Shown here piece by piece: positions 18,905-27,207 of a stretch of DNA of 64,000 nucleotides. Position numbers and translations under genes: made by a program. Origin of the DNA: Marinilactibacillus sp. Marseille-P9653 (GTDB lineage Bacteria > Bacillota > Bacilli > Lactobacillales > Carnobacteriaceae_A); the NCBI RefSeq assembly GCF_916618885.1, contig NZ_CAKAKH010000002.1, forward strand, positions 62,001 through 126,000, in the 5' to 3' direction. Positions within the stretch are counted from its first letter, which is position 1. Each line of letters opens with the position of its first letter. Under the pieces are notes generated by a model. The model was given only the letters and a program-made list of their open reading frames with translations, had not been told where the DNA came from and searched no databases.

Positions 18905-19618
18905 ATGAAAAAAAGAGAATTCGTGATTCAAGATTTATTAAGTAAAATCTATCAGGAACAATTCAAAGACGGAAAATTACCGAACCAGCGCACCATGGCT
19001 GAGACTTATCAAGTTTCAAGATACACGATACAAGAGGCCATCAAAACGTTAGAAGAAATTGGAATCGTTCAGACGATTCAAGGATCTGGTATGTATGTGA
19101 AAAAGCAATTTCAGATGAACCCCTTGATTTTTAATACATTGACTAGAACGCCTTACGAACGAATTACTTCACGTGTCATTTCACTCCAAAAGAAAAAATC
19201 CACCCCTGAAGAGGAGCAGATTTTTCAACTAACGGATTCTGAAGAAATTTGGACATTTGAACGGGTTCGGATTGTTGATTACAAAATCGAACAGATCGAG
19301 CGTTCTAAAATGCCAGTTTCAATGTTCCCTGATTTGACGGAAGAGATTATTGAACAGTCGATTCAGGAATACGTATTAAGCAAAAAGTTCGCTATCTCCC
19401 ATTATATTACCAGTTATAGTCCAGTGACCCTTTCCAAAAAACAAGCAGAGTTACTGATGTGCAAACGCAATACTCCAGCTATGAAAATCGAGAACAGGTG
19501 CCTGCTGAACGATGGAAAAGTTTATGAGTACAGCGAGCTCACCGCAATCGATTATACTTGTACTTATATTACGCCGTTTGATAAAAAGGGTCATCAAGCT
19601 CGTAGAACAAATATCTGA
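18905..19618 (+). CDS. GntR family transcriptional regulator, HutC/UTRA subfamily
   Basis: A 237-aa repressor-type protein. Residues 1-65 form the winged helix-turn-helix (LPNQRTMAETYQVSRYTIQEAI, then the wing IVQTIQGSGMYV). The rest is a UTRA effector domain (VRIVDYKIEQIERSKMPVSMFP, ending YEYSELTAIDYTCTYI), which in relatives binds a sugar phosphate or similar small molecule. AAAGAGGTG sits 7 bp before ATG. It lies next to the sugar-acid dehydratase (convergent, 1 bp apart) and the PTS gene and is the best candidate regulator of that cluster. Confidence 0.9.
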   Translation: MKKREFVIQDLLSKIYQEQFKDGKLPNQRTMAETYQVSRYTIQEAIKTLEEIGIVQTIQGSGMYVKKQFQMNPLIFNTLTRTPYERITSRVISLQKKKSTPEEEQIFQLTDSEEIWTFERVRIVDYKIEQIERSKMPVSMFPDLTEEIIEQSIQEYVLSKKFAISHYITSYSPVTLSKKQAELLMCKRNTPAMKIENRCLLNDGKVYEYSELTAIDYTCTYITPFDKKGHQARRTNI

Positions 19619-19619
19619 C

Positions 19620-20819
19620 TTACGGCGTAAACAACGTACCATCCGGCAAACGGCTTTGAGTCCATTCATGTGGACGGTAAACGACGGGGAATGACGCTGC
19701 TAGTTCCTCGTCAAATCCAACACCAATTCCTGGACGATCAATCGGATAGAAATACCCTTTAACCGGTTCTGGAGCATCTTTGAATAATGCTTTTGTGTTA
19801 TCTTTTAATTCAATATTTTCTTGAATCGCTGCATTGTGTAAGTGAATATTCAAATGTGTATTAACGGCCAGTCCAATAGGAGAAATGTCAGATGGTGTAT
19901 GCCAAGCCACTCTGATTCCATATGCATCACATAAATGTGCCAATTTAAGTGCTGGTGTAATCCCCCCAATTTGCGAGATATGAACTCTCAAGTAATCCAA
20001 CTGATGATTTTGAATAATGGATTTCCATTCCATTGGATTATTGAATAACTCACCAATTGCGATTGGTGTAGCAGTCTGACTTCTTACCTGACTTAACCAA
20101 TCTGTCTGGTCGGGAGGCAAAATATCTTCCAAAAAATAAAGATTATACGGTTCAGATTTCTTGGCGAATTGAACAGCTTGGTTTGGATGTAGTCTTTCAT
20201 GGACATCATGTAGCATTTGGAACGAATGCCCGTATTTTTCATAAACTTCTTCGAACATCTTAAGGGTTGTATCCATATAGTCTTGCTGATCAAAGTAACT
20301 GCCATCAATGGCTTGATCTGGTGCTTGAATACTTTCTGCTGTTCCACCATAAAATCCTAATTGACAACGAATATAACGGTAGCCTTCTGCCATGTACTGG
20401 TCGATTTGTTCTGTTAAATTTTCCATTGTATCTGCCACTGCATGTGTATATGCTGGAATCGCTGTTCTAGAGCGTCCTCCAAGTAATTGGTAAAGAGGCA
20501 TATCAGCCAGTTTTCCTTTAATGTCCCAAAGCGCCATATCCACTCCAGAAATGGCATTATTTAAAACAGGCCCATTGCGCCAGTACGCATTCACGTACAT
20601 CAACTGCCAAATATCTTCAATTTCATTGGCATCTTTTCCTACTAGTAAAGGTTTCAAATATTCGTCCACGATTGATTGAACGGCTTTTGGTCTAAATTGG
20701 AAAGTTGCGCATCCAAAACCAGAAACACCTTTGTCAGTTTCAACTTTTACAATGACGAGATTGTGTCTGTCCGGTCTAATACCGTAACTTTTGATATCGG
20801 TAATAATAGTGGGTTTCAA
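19620..20819 (-). CDS. Enolase-superfamily sugar-acid dehydratase (ManD/RspA-like)
   Basis: Members of this mandelate-racemase subgroup dehydrate D-mannonate or D-gluconate to 2-keto-3-deoxygluconate (KDG); some have other acids as substrate. The Mg ligands are visible in order: LHDVHERL (Asp, and the His of the DxH pair), FLEDILPP (Glu) and AIGELFNNP (Glu). [12 protein letters not shown] carries the HxP acid/base His typical of ManD. The longest frame is 23 codons longer, but GGAAG sits 7 bp before TTG 20819 and homologues begin at this point ([13 protein letters not shown]), giving 399 aa. The KDG kinase and KDPG aldolase nearby fit a KDG product. Confidence 0.9.
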   Translation of the reverse strand: MKPTIITDIKSYGIRPDRHNLVIVKVETDKGVSGFGCATFQFRPKAVQSIVDEYLKPLLVGKDANEIEDIWQLMYVNAYWRNGPVLNNAISGVDMALWDIKGKLADMPLYQLLGGRSRTAIPAYTHAVADTMENLTEQIDQYMAEGYRYIRCQLGFYGGTAESIQAPDQAIDGSYFDQQDYMDTTLKMFEEVYEKYGHSFQMLHDVHERLHPNQAVQFAKKSEPYNLYFLEDILPPDQTDWLSQVRSQTATPIAIGELFNNPMEWKSIIQNHQLDYLRVHISQIGGITPALKLAHLCDAYGIRVAWHTPSDISPIGLAVNTHLNIHLHNAAIQENIELKDNTKALFKDAPEPVKGYFYPIDRPGIGVGFDEELAASFPVVYRPHEWTQSRLPDGTLFTP

Positions 20820-20858
20820 ATCACTACTTCCTCTCCTGCTAATCTTTGATCTAATAGT

Positions 20859-20888
20859 ATTAGAACATGAAGGATAGAACGCTGTCAA
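20859..20888 (-). promoter_or_regulatory. Promoter of the dehydratase gene
   Basis: On the minus strand TTGACA (20888-20883), an 18-bp spacer and TCTAAT (20864-20859). Confidence 0.65.
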
Positions 20889-20891
20889 TTT

Positions 20892-20908
20892 GGACTGATA
20901 AACAGTCC
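20892..20908. promoter_or_regulatory. Palindromic operator candidate beside the dehydratase promoter
   Basis: GGACTG and CAGTCC, perfect 6-bp arms with a 5-bp centre, ending 3 bp upstream of the -35. A related but imperfect copy lies at 20997-21014. The neighbouring GntR/UTRA regulator is the likely binder (inference). Confidence 0.6.
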
Positions 20909-20996
20909 ATTACACCATTAATACCATTCCAATTAACGCTACCACTCTTTAAAAATCTCTATATATCAACGTTTACTAACAAATGCATTCAGTTTA

Positions 20997-21032
20997 GGAC
21001 TGGTTTACGGATGGTTTTTTATTTGTTATGAT
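20997..21032 (+). promoter_or_regulatory. PTS gene promoter with a half-matching operator
   Basis: TTTACG (21004-21009), 17 bp, TATGAT (21027-21032). The -35 is embedded in GGACTGGTTTACGGATGG (20997-21014), whose left arm repeats GGACTG from the operator at 20892; the right arm is degenerate. This suggests common control of the two divergent promoters. Confidence 0.5.
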
Positions 21033-21076
21033 TCTAACTGTAAACGGACACATCCAATAGGGAAAGGAAGAGGTAT

Positions 21077-22450
21077 ATGAAACATCATGATGTTGCGAAA
21101 CGCATCATTGAAAATGTAGGGGGAAAAGAAAATATCCAAAACGTCTGGCACTGTATGACGAGATTGAGGTTCAAGCTAAAGAACTACGATATCGTAGACC
21201 ATGACGCCTTACTAAAAGAACAAGCAGTTGTTGGTACAAATCATAAAAATGAACAACTGCAAGTTGTCATCGGAACAAATGTAACCGAGTACTACGAAAC
21301 GGTTGCGTCACTTTTAGGAATGGACACAGAAGAATCATCAGCTGACGCTGGTTCAAATGGGCCTGCGGAACGCAAGGGACTGATTTCTACTTTCATGGAT
21401 ATCGTATCAGGCGTATTTGGACCAATCGTTCCAGCTATTGCTGGTGCCGGTATGATTATGGGATTGATGTCAGGGTTAAGTGCATTAAATATTATCAGCA
21501 ATGAATCTCACACTTATATTGTTATTGATATGATCTCAAAAGGTGTCTTTACCTTCTTACCATTCTTTGTAGCTGCATCTGCTGCAAGAATATTCAAAAC
21601 CAATCAGTACTTGGCGATTGCCATAGCGGCAAGTCTGCAAGTACCGGCTATGACAAACGCCGTAGCTGAAGGTGTCATTGATCAATTCAATTTGTTTGGA
21701 TTTTTACCTGTTCCAGTCTTTAGTTATGCTGGAACGGTCATTCCAATCATTATTGCCATCTGGGCGTTGAGTCATATCCACCGATTCATTGATAATCTTC
21801 TTCCAGAAGTTCTCAGAACTGTCTTTACACCCACTTTATCTCTATTTGTAGGAGGTATTTTAACACTTGTGGTTATCGGTCCTGCTGGTATTTATTTAGG
21901 GAACTGGCTAGCAGCTGGTGTTGAATGGCTGTTTGGTGTTTCTCCCATTTTGGCAGGAATCGTCGTTGGTGGTATTCGACCAATTGCAGTCTTCACTGGT
22001 CTCCATCATGCAATGACGCCTATCGCACTTCAAAACTTCGCCAACCAAGGATACGACATGCTTATGCCAATGATGTTCATGGCAAACATGGCTATCACTG
22101 GTGCTACTGCGGCAATGTATGTAAAACTAAACACCAAAGAAGAAAAGAGTATCGCACTGTCAGCAGTCGTTTCTGGATTCCTTGGAATTACAGAACCTGC
22201 ATTATTCGGTATTCTGACTAAAAATGCTAAAGCATTTATTGCAGCTACTATAGGTAGTTCTATCGCTTCTGCTTTCATCAGCTTCTTTGGAGTTAGAATC
22301 TACGGTTATATTCTATCTAGTGTATTCAGCTTACCGGCTTATGTCGGAGAATATTTCATCTTTATCATTATCGGTATGATCATCGCATTGTCCGTTTCGT
22401 TTGCGATCACTTATATGCTTGTACCAAAAACAACTGAAGCATCTAAATAA
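21077..22450 (+). CDS. PTS transporter EIIBC component (glucose/beta-glucoside-sucrose family)
   Basis: A 457-aa phosphotransferase permease. The IIB domain occupies residues 1-85 with the phosphocysteine in NVWHCMTRLRFKLK. The IIC domain follows with about ten helices and the signatures VFGPIVPAIAGAGMI, GIRPIAVFTGLHH and GITEPALFGI. There is no IIA domain, so phosphate must come from a IIA encoded elsewhere. GGAAAGGAAGAGG precedes the ATG. It is divergent from the dehydratase and convergent with kdgK. Context suggests a sugar-acid or glucuronide-type substrate, but the family alone does not say this. Confidence 0.93.
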   Translation: MKHHDVAKRIIENVGGKENIQNVWHCMTRLRFKLKNYDIVDHDALLKEQAVVGTNHKNEQLQVVIGTNVTEYYETVASLLGMDTEESSADAGSNGPAERKGLISTFMDIVSGVFGPIVPAIAGAGMIMGLMSGLSALNIISNESHTYIVIDMISKGVFTFLPFFVAASAARIFKTNQYLAIAIAASLQVPAMTNAVAEGVIDQFNLFGFLPVPVFSYAGTVIPIIIAIWALSHIHRFIDNLLPEVLRTVFTPTLSLFVGGILTLVVIGPAGIYLGNWLAAGVEWLFGVSPILAGIVVGGIRPIAVFTGLHHAMTPIALQNFANQGYDMLMPMMFMANMAITGATAAMYVKLNTKEEKSIALSAVVSGFLGITEPALFGILTKNAKAFIAATIGSSIASAFISFFGVRIYGYILSSVFSLPAYVGEYFIFIIIGMIIALSVSFAITYMLVPKTTEASK

Positions 22451-22460
22451 TTGATTCACC

Positions 22461-22506
22461 AATATGTGTCCTTTTTAATTGAGAGTAAAAAGGACACATA
22501 TTTTTT
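22461..22506 (+). terminator. Terminator of the PTS gene
   Basis: ATATGTGTCCTTTTTA pairs with TAAAAAGGACACATAT around an 8-nt loop, followed by a T run. Confidence 0.9.
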
Positions 22507-22510
22507 ATCG

Positions 22511-22554
22511 AAAAAAAGCTTAGCTATCCACATGATTGGGACAGCTAAGCTTAT
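22511..22554 (-). terminator. Terminator of the kdgA-kdgK transcript
   Basis: AAGCTTAGCT-TCC pairs with GGA-AGCTAAGCTT; on the minus strand it is followed by a run of seven T. Confidence 0.85.
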
Positions 22555-22560
22555 TCTATG

Positions 22561-23505
22561 TTAACTATGGTTAGTTATATAAGTTGTTAAAGCCATTTTT
22601 GTAGGTAATCCTTCATTATCTCCAGCATGTTGAACTTGCAGAGAACCGATTGCATTCGCATGCTTTGCCGCTTCTTTCCAGCTCAATCCTTCTAAATAAG
22701 CATGAAGAATACCGACTGCGAACCCATCTCCAGCTCCAACGGTATCAACAACTTCTTCTACTTTGAATCCTGGTACATTCACTGTTTCGTTCCCTTTTTC
22801 AGAAACGAAAGCTCCTTGACTTCCACTCTTCGTAATCACAATTTTAGCACCTTTTTCATGATAGAAACGTGCAATATCTTCAATTCCTGAAGAGCCCATC
22901 AACGTTTCACCCTCGGAAACACCTGGCAGAACAACATCTGCATAAGTTGCTAGAGTATTCAAGACTTCTAGCATCTCTTCTGTTGAAGCCCAGAGTGCAG
23001 GTCTTAAATTTGGATCAAATGTGATAAAAGTGCCAGCTTCTTTTGCTTTAATCATCAAATGTTCGGTCACTTCTCTGACAGATGCGCTCAATGCCGGCGG
23101 AATACCTGTCACATGAAGGACTTTGATTTGGTCAAAATCGATTTGATTTACATCATCAACTGACAAGGTAGAAAAGGCACTCCCTTTTCTATAGTAAGCT
23201 GTATCAGGATCATCACCTTTGACTTTGTTTTTCAACATTAACCCTGTTCGATAAATTTCATCAAACGTGACATAATCCGTGCCGATCTTTTCTTTTTCAA
23301 GTGCTTCATAGATATACTCACCAATTGGGTCTTTACCCAGTTTTGAAATATATTGGACTGTGTGTCCCAATCTCGAAAGACCGATCCCTACATTGATCTC
23401 TGCACCAGCAACCGATTTGTTAAAAGAAGTGGCTTCTTTCAATGACCCGTATTCTGTTGCAGAAAACAACCCCATCGGTTCTCCTAGTAATAGTACGTCT
23501 GTCAT
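22561..23505 (-). CDS. kdgK: 2-dehydro-3-deoxygluconate kinase (PfkB family)
   Basis: Phosphorylates KDG to KDPG using ATP. The 314-aa ribokinase-fold protein has GGAEINVGIGLSRLG-like N-terminal substrate loop (AGAEINVGIGLSRLGH) and the PfkB signature 2 with the catalytic Asp in DTVGAGDGFAVGIL near residue 250. The specific KDG assignment rests on the adjacent KDPG aldolase, 13 bp upstream in the same transcript, and on the nearby dehydratase. Other PfkB sugar kinases look alike, so the substrate is inferred from context. Confidence 0.88.
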   Translation of the reverse strand: MTDVLLLGEPMGLFSATEYGSLKEATSFNKSVAGAEINVGIGLSRLGHTVQYISKLGKDPIGEYIYEALEKEKIGTDYVTFDEIYRTGLMLKNKVKGDDPDTAYYRKGSAFSTLSVDDVNQIDFDQIKVLHVTGIPPALSASVREVTEHLMIKAKEAGTFITFDPNLRPALWASTEEMLEVLNTLATYADVVLPGVSEGETLMGSSGIEDIARFYHEKGAKIVITKSGSQGAFVSEKGNETVNVPGFKVEEVVDTVGAGDGFAVGILHAYLEGLSWKEAAKHANAIGSLQVQHAGDNEGLPTKMALTTYITNHS

Positions 23506-23518
23506 TCAGTCCACCACC

Positions 23519-24160
23519 TTATTTGATTTCGTTATATTTATCTACAAATTTCTTAGATATGTCAGTAACACTGGTATAGCCATCGCTTGCAAGGTTTTGT
23601 GTCAATGCACTACCAATCCCTACTGCCCAAGCACCATTTGCAGCCCATTCATGCATGTTTTCTAAACTGACGCCGCCTGAAGGCATCATTTCAACTTGCG
23701 GAATCGGTCCATGAACATTTTTAATAAATGCGGGTCCAAGTATGCCACCCGGGAAGACTTTAACAACTTCAACACCTGTTGCCATAGCACTTGTGATTTC
23801 TGTGACAGAAGCACAACCTGGCAAGTACGGTACGGCATAAGTATTACAAACTTTGGAGATTTCAGGAACAAAGTTAGGACTCACAATAAATTCTGCACCG
23901 GCAATAATGGCGATACGCGCTGTAATGTCGTCCATAACGGTTCCCGCTCCGATAACCATATCTGTCCCTTCGTATTTCTTCGAAAGGTCTCTGATAGATT
24001 CGTCCGCTTGTGGTGTCGTAAACGTTACTTCAATATTTTTAATGCCACCCTCGTATACCGCTTCAGAAATTTCTGTTGCTTCAGTAGCAGAGTTCCCTCT
24101 GATGACTGCAAATAAATAATTTTCTTTTAATTGTGATAATATTGCTTGTTTCTTAGTCAT
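23519..24160 (-). CDS. kdgA: 2-dehydro-3-deoxyphosphogluconate aldolase (KDPG aldolase)
   Basis: Cleaves KDPG to pyruvate and glyceraldehyde 3-phosphate; many homologues also act on 4-hydroxy-2-oxoglutarate. The 213-aa class I aldolase has FAVIRGNSATEA near the N-terminus, IGAGTVM around 73 and the Schiff-base Lys in VVKVFPGG near 137. GGAGG sits 7 bp before the ATG. It is the first gene of the kdgA-kdgK operon under a promoter overlapped by a perfect inverted repeat. Together the cluster forms the lower Entner-Doudoroff-type route for hexuronates or aldonates. Confidence 0.94.
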   Translation of the reverse strand: MTKKQAILSQLKENYLFAVIRGNSATEATEISEAVYEGGIKNIEVTFTTPQADESIRDLSKKYEGTDMVIGAGTVMDDITARIAIIAGAEFIVSPNFVPEISKVCNTYAVPYLPGCASVTEITSAMATGVEVVKVFPGGILGPAFIKNVHGPIPQVEMMPSGGVSLENMHEWAANGAWAVGIGSALTQNLASDGYTSVTDISKKFVDKYNEIK

Positions 24161-24196
24161 AATTGCCTCCTAATAGTTAGCGTTTTCTTAATATCT

Positions 24197-24225
24197 AGTA
24201 TACCTTACTCGGTATACTCACTCAA
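24197..24225 (-). promoter_or_regulatory. Promoter and operator of kdgA-kdgK
   Basis: On the minus strand TTGAGT (24225-24220), 17 bp, TATACT (24202-24197). Perfect 8-bp arms AGTATACC and GGTATACT separated by 6 bp (24197-24218) cover the -10 and nearly the whole spacer, an ideal repressor site. The sequence differs from the GGACTG operator at 20892, so a second regulator may be involved. Confidence 0.7.
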
Positions 24226-24229
24226 TAAA

Positions 24230-24261
24230 GATTGGTCTCTTAAAGGGACAAAAAACCAATC
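24230..24261 (-). terminator. Probable terminator of fbp
   Basis: On the minus strand GATTGGT pairs with ACCAATC around a loop that contains an inner GTC/GAC pair, followed by TTTATTG. It lies 15 bp beyond the fbp stop and just ahead of the kdgA promoter. Confidence 0.5.
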
Positions 24262-24275
24262 CAATTTTTCTTACT

Positions 24276-26219
24276 TTATATACTACTAGAAGATTTGCGT
24301 TTCAAATAATAAAGCAATTTTTGAAGATCATTGATTTGTTCTTGGAGGCTTTCTCCAATTGTCGTATCTTTAATGAGCTTTCTTTCAAGTTTACCGTCGA
24401 TGATATGCTTCAGACTTGTTTCGTCTTTTCCTCTTTCAAATAGCGCCTGAACCGATTCGAATGGCTGGTGCGTTACAATCTGAAATCCATAAGAATTGTT
24501 GATCAAGGAATACCCTGCGATACCGGTTGATTCCTGATAAGCAGCACTCATTCCCCCATCAATCACAACAAGTCTTCCGTTTGCTTTGACTGGTAATTCT
24601 CCTTTTTTGGCTTTAACAGGAGTGTGTCCATTAATCACTTTTGCATCCGCTGAATCAAGATCAAATGTATTTAAAATGTCTGTCATGACTTTTTCATCAT
24701 CTCGAAGTTTAAAATATGGATTGCGATTCTCCTGAGCAACCGATTCATCCTCGATATAGTATCTTTCAAAAGTCGTCATACGGTCCCTTCCATACAAAGG
24801 AGATTTTTTCCCTGTCCATGAATACCAAAGAAGATCTGTAGCGTAGTCTTCTGTTTCATGTCTAGAAGAAGCAGCCGTTCGAATATACTCTTCAAACTTA
24901 TCGAGCATGTCTTTCCCTTTTAAAGACACCCCTTCAAAAGTAAATGAATCTAACTCTCCAGACTCTGTCAAAGGAATACAGCCATGATAAAGTAACTGGC
25001 CGTTATAGACTAAATACATACTGCCTTTTTTCAAAAGAAACTTCATATATCTGACTAGTTTTTCGGACTGTTGAAAACTTTCCAGTAGTGTTTGAACAAT
25101 ATGTTCTTCTTCTGGATTCAATTGATAAGGATCGTCTTCTTGAATTTGATTCACTGGAAAATGATTCAAAGGATATTGTTCACCATCAAGTGTGATGGTT
25201 TCTTTATCCAAATTAATCTTGTCTAACAGTAGTCGATCATTCATATCAAAATCCGGTCTTCGTTTGATAATTTGTCCTTCAAGTTTGAATTGAATGATGG
25301 CAAGTGCCTGATGAACTTTCGTTAATAATTCTTCACTTTCTTCTTGAAACGTATTGGTTGGTTCAACGACTTTTGGCTTGAAGTTTTCGTGAATCCCATA
25401 CTGTTCTTCCGCAAACAGGAAAAGCGGTCTGAGATTTAATCCATAGGTCTTTTCTAATTCGAATAAATAGCCATACCGTGCAGCGATTCGAAGCATCGTG
25501 ATCAAGTTCGCTTTAGATCCGTACATCGCACCTATCCAGAGAATATCATGGTTTCCCCACTGAATATCAATAGAATGATGCGTCATCAGCCTCTCCATGA
25601 CGACTTTTTCCCCGCTCGCTCGGTCAAAGATATCTCCGACAAGATGCAAATGGTCGATAACCAGTCTTTGAATCACTTGGCAAAGCTTAATCATAAAGGT
25701 TTCTGCTTGTCCTAAGCTGATGAGTCTGTAAAGGATATTATTGTAGTAAAGATCTTTTTCATTTTGTGATAAATCCGTGTAAAGCAATTCTTCAATTACA
25801 TAACTATATTCTTCCGGTAAGGCTTTTCTGAGCTTGGAGCGCGTATATTTAACGGCACAGAATTGCATGAAATCGATCAGATCTCTGATCATTTGCATGT
25901 ACCAGCCTTTATCTTTTTGTTGCGCGTGTTTGCTATTTTTTAATGCTTGTTCGGGATAACTGATAAACAAGTTGAACCAGTCCATTTTTTCTACGGTCCA
26001 GTCTTCACTAAAAAAACTTCCAATTTTCTCTCTTAAATTTCCGGCACCTGTTTTCAAGATGTGATTAAACGCCTGATCTGCACCATGAACATCAGACAGA
26101 TAGAGCTCCGTTCCTTTAGGTAAGTTCTGTATAGCTTCCAGATTGATCAGTTCAGTGTAAATGGCTTCTGGATGTTCAAATTTTTCATTTAATAATTCCA
26201 AGTACTTGTTTTCTCTCAT
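24276..26219 (-). CDS. fbp: Fructose-1,6-bisphosphatase, class III
   Basis: Gluconeogenic hydrolysis of fructose 1,6-bisphosphate. The 647-aa protein is the long Firmicutes class III enzyme (B. subtilis Fbp, 671 aa), a calcineurin-like metallophosphatase. Visible metal-site motifs are YLSDVHGA (near 42), HLVGDIFDRASG (near 196), WGNHDILWIGA (near 222) and, late in the protein, INGHTPVKAKKGE. The ribosome binding site is weak (AAGG, 10 bp before ATG). Its place near the KDPG route fits a need for gluconeogenesis when cells live on sugar acids that yield only C3 units; that link is inference. Confidence 0.96.
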   Translation of the reverse strand: MRENKYLELLNEKFEHPEAIYTELINLEAIQNLPKGTELYLSDVHGADQAFNHILKTGAGNLREKIGSFFSEDWTVEKMDWFNLFISYPEQALKNSKHAQQKDKGWYMQMIRDLIDFMQFCAVKYTRSKLRKALPEEYSYVIEELLYTDLSQNEKDLYYNNILYRLISLGQAETFMIKLCQVIQRLVIDHLHLVGDIFDRASGEKVVMERLMTHHSIDIQWGNHDILWIGAMYGSKANLITMLRIAARYGYLFELEKTYGLNLRPLFLFAEEQYGIHENFKPKVVEPTNTFQEESEELLTKVHQALAIIQFKLEGQIIKRRPDFDMNDRLLLDKINLDKETITLDGEQYPLNHFPVNQIQEDDPYQLNPEEEHIVQTLLESFQQSEKLVRYMKFLLKKGSMYLVYNGQLLYHGCIPLTESGELDSFTFEGVSLKGKDMLDKFEEYIRTAASSRHETEDYATDLLWYSWTGKKSPLYGRDRMTTFERYYIEDESVAQENRNPYFKLRDDEKVMTDILNTFDLDSADAKVINGHTPVKAKKGELPVKANGRLVVIDGGMSAAYQESTGIAGYSLINNSYGFQIVTHQPFESVQALFERGKDETSLKHIIDGKLERKLIKDTTIGESLQEQINDLQKLLYYLKRKSSSSI

Positions 26220-26249
26220 ATCATACCAGCCTTTTTGTTCGTTCTATTA

Positions 26250-26288
26250 TTCAAGCATGATTCTAAATCGCATAGAACACTGCTTGAA
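26250..26288. repeat. Long hairpin between the acetylesterase gene and fbp
   Basis: TTCAAGCA pairs with TGCTTGAA, and inside it TTCTA pairs with TAGAA. There is no T tract on either strand, so it may be an RNA-processing or partial termination hairpin between the two genes. Confidence 0.45.
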
Positions 26289-26313
26289 TCTAACTCTTTA
26301 TAGTAGATCATGT

Positions 26314-27021
26314 TCACTTGCTTTTATCAATTAAATACTTTCCTAATGGACTAATAGACTCTTTTAACTGTTCAGCTACTAGATTCGCTACTAATTCGGC
26401 ACCTTTTTCACTGAAATGAGTATCATCTATTAAACCATCAGGATAATTTGAATAGATATTTTTATCTAAATGTAAAAAGCATTCTTTTGATTCCTCTTCG
26501 CCCATACTTTGAAAACGGATCATTGAGGAATGATGAATATCCAGTAATGGCACTTGTAATTCATCTGCAACGTCTCTAGTAGATTCTGGATATTTCCCTA
26601 AGGAGTTTGGGTCTATTTTATACTCTTCCAAAAAGACCCTTCGCGTAACGGATGTCAAAAGCACAGGAGAAGCCCCTTTTTTTCTAGCTGTTTCCACAAA
26701 CTGAGTTAAGTTTTCTTTATACTCCTTATCGAAAGCGGCATACCTTTTTGGATCTTCCTTTTTTTGATCATTATGCCCAAACTGAATCAATAAAAAATCA
26801 CCGGCTTTCAATTCATTTGATAATTTATTTAAGCGACCTTCATCAATAAACGACTTCGTACTTCTTCCATTGATTGCGTGATTGCGGATATTCACTTCTT
26901 TTTGCAAAAACTTATGTATATACGCTCCCCAACCCGTCATCGGTTTTTCATGTTCTTCTTTGACTGCTGCTGTGGAATCTCCAGCAATAAATACTGTCGG
27001 ATAGTCATTCTCTTTTTCCAT
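26314..27021 (-). CDS. SGNH-hydrolase, rhamnogalacturonan acetylesterase type
   Basis: A 235-aa GDSL/SGNH esterase. Block I is FIAGDSTAA (Ser near 16), block II has the Gly of NGRSTKSF, block III is FGHNDQKK (Asn of the oxyanion hole), and block V is DDTHFSEKGA with the catalytic Asp and His. This layout matches rhamnogalacturonan acetylesterases (YesT/RhgT), which remove acetyl groups from pectic fragments. There is no signal peptide, so it would act inside the cell on imported oligosaccharides. GGAGGG precedes the start. No pectate lyase or YesMNO-type transporter lies in the window. Confidence 0.87.
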   Translation of the reverse strand: MEKENDYPTVFIAGDSTAAVKEEHEKPMTGWGAYIHKFLQKEVNIRNHAINGRSTKSFIDEGRLNKLSNELKAGDFLLIQFGHNDQKKEDPKRYAAFDKEYKENLTQFVETARKKGASPVLLTSVTRRVFLEEYKIDPNSLGKYPESTRDVADELQVPLLDIHHSSMIRFQSMGEEESKECFLHLDKNIYSNYPDGLIDDTHFSEKGAELVANLVAEQLKESISPLGKYLIDKSK

Positions 27022-27151
27022 ACCAATTTCCCTCCTATATGATGATATAAAAGACTCTTTTTAATTATAACAGTATCAACTTACTTTTTTTATTCAAAGT
27101 ACTCATTACTATAAGAATTTGAATCACATAGTGAGGAATTAGAACATAAAA

Positions 27152-27184
27152 AAGCTACTGTATATTTAAATTTTACAGCAGCTT
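27152..27184 (-). terminator. Terminator of the DUF2089 / membrane-protein operon
   Basis: AAGCT-(a)-CTGTA pairs with TACAG-(c)-AGCTT; on the minus strand it is followed by TTTTTTATG. Confidence 0.7.
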
Positions 27185-27207
27185 CTTTGAAATCAACTTA
27201 TATTATT

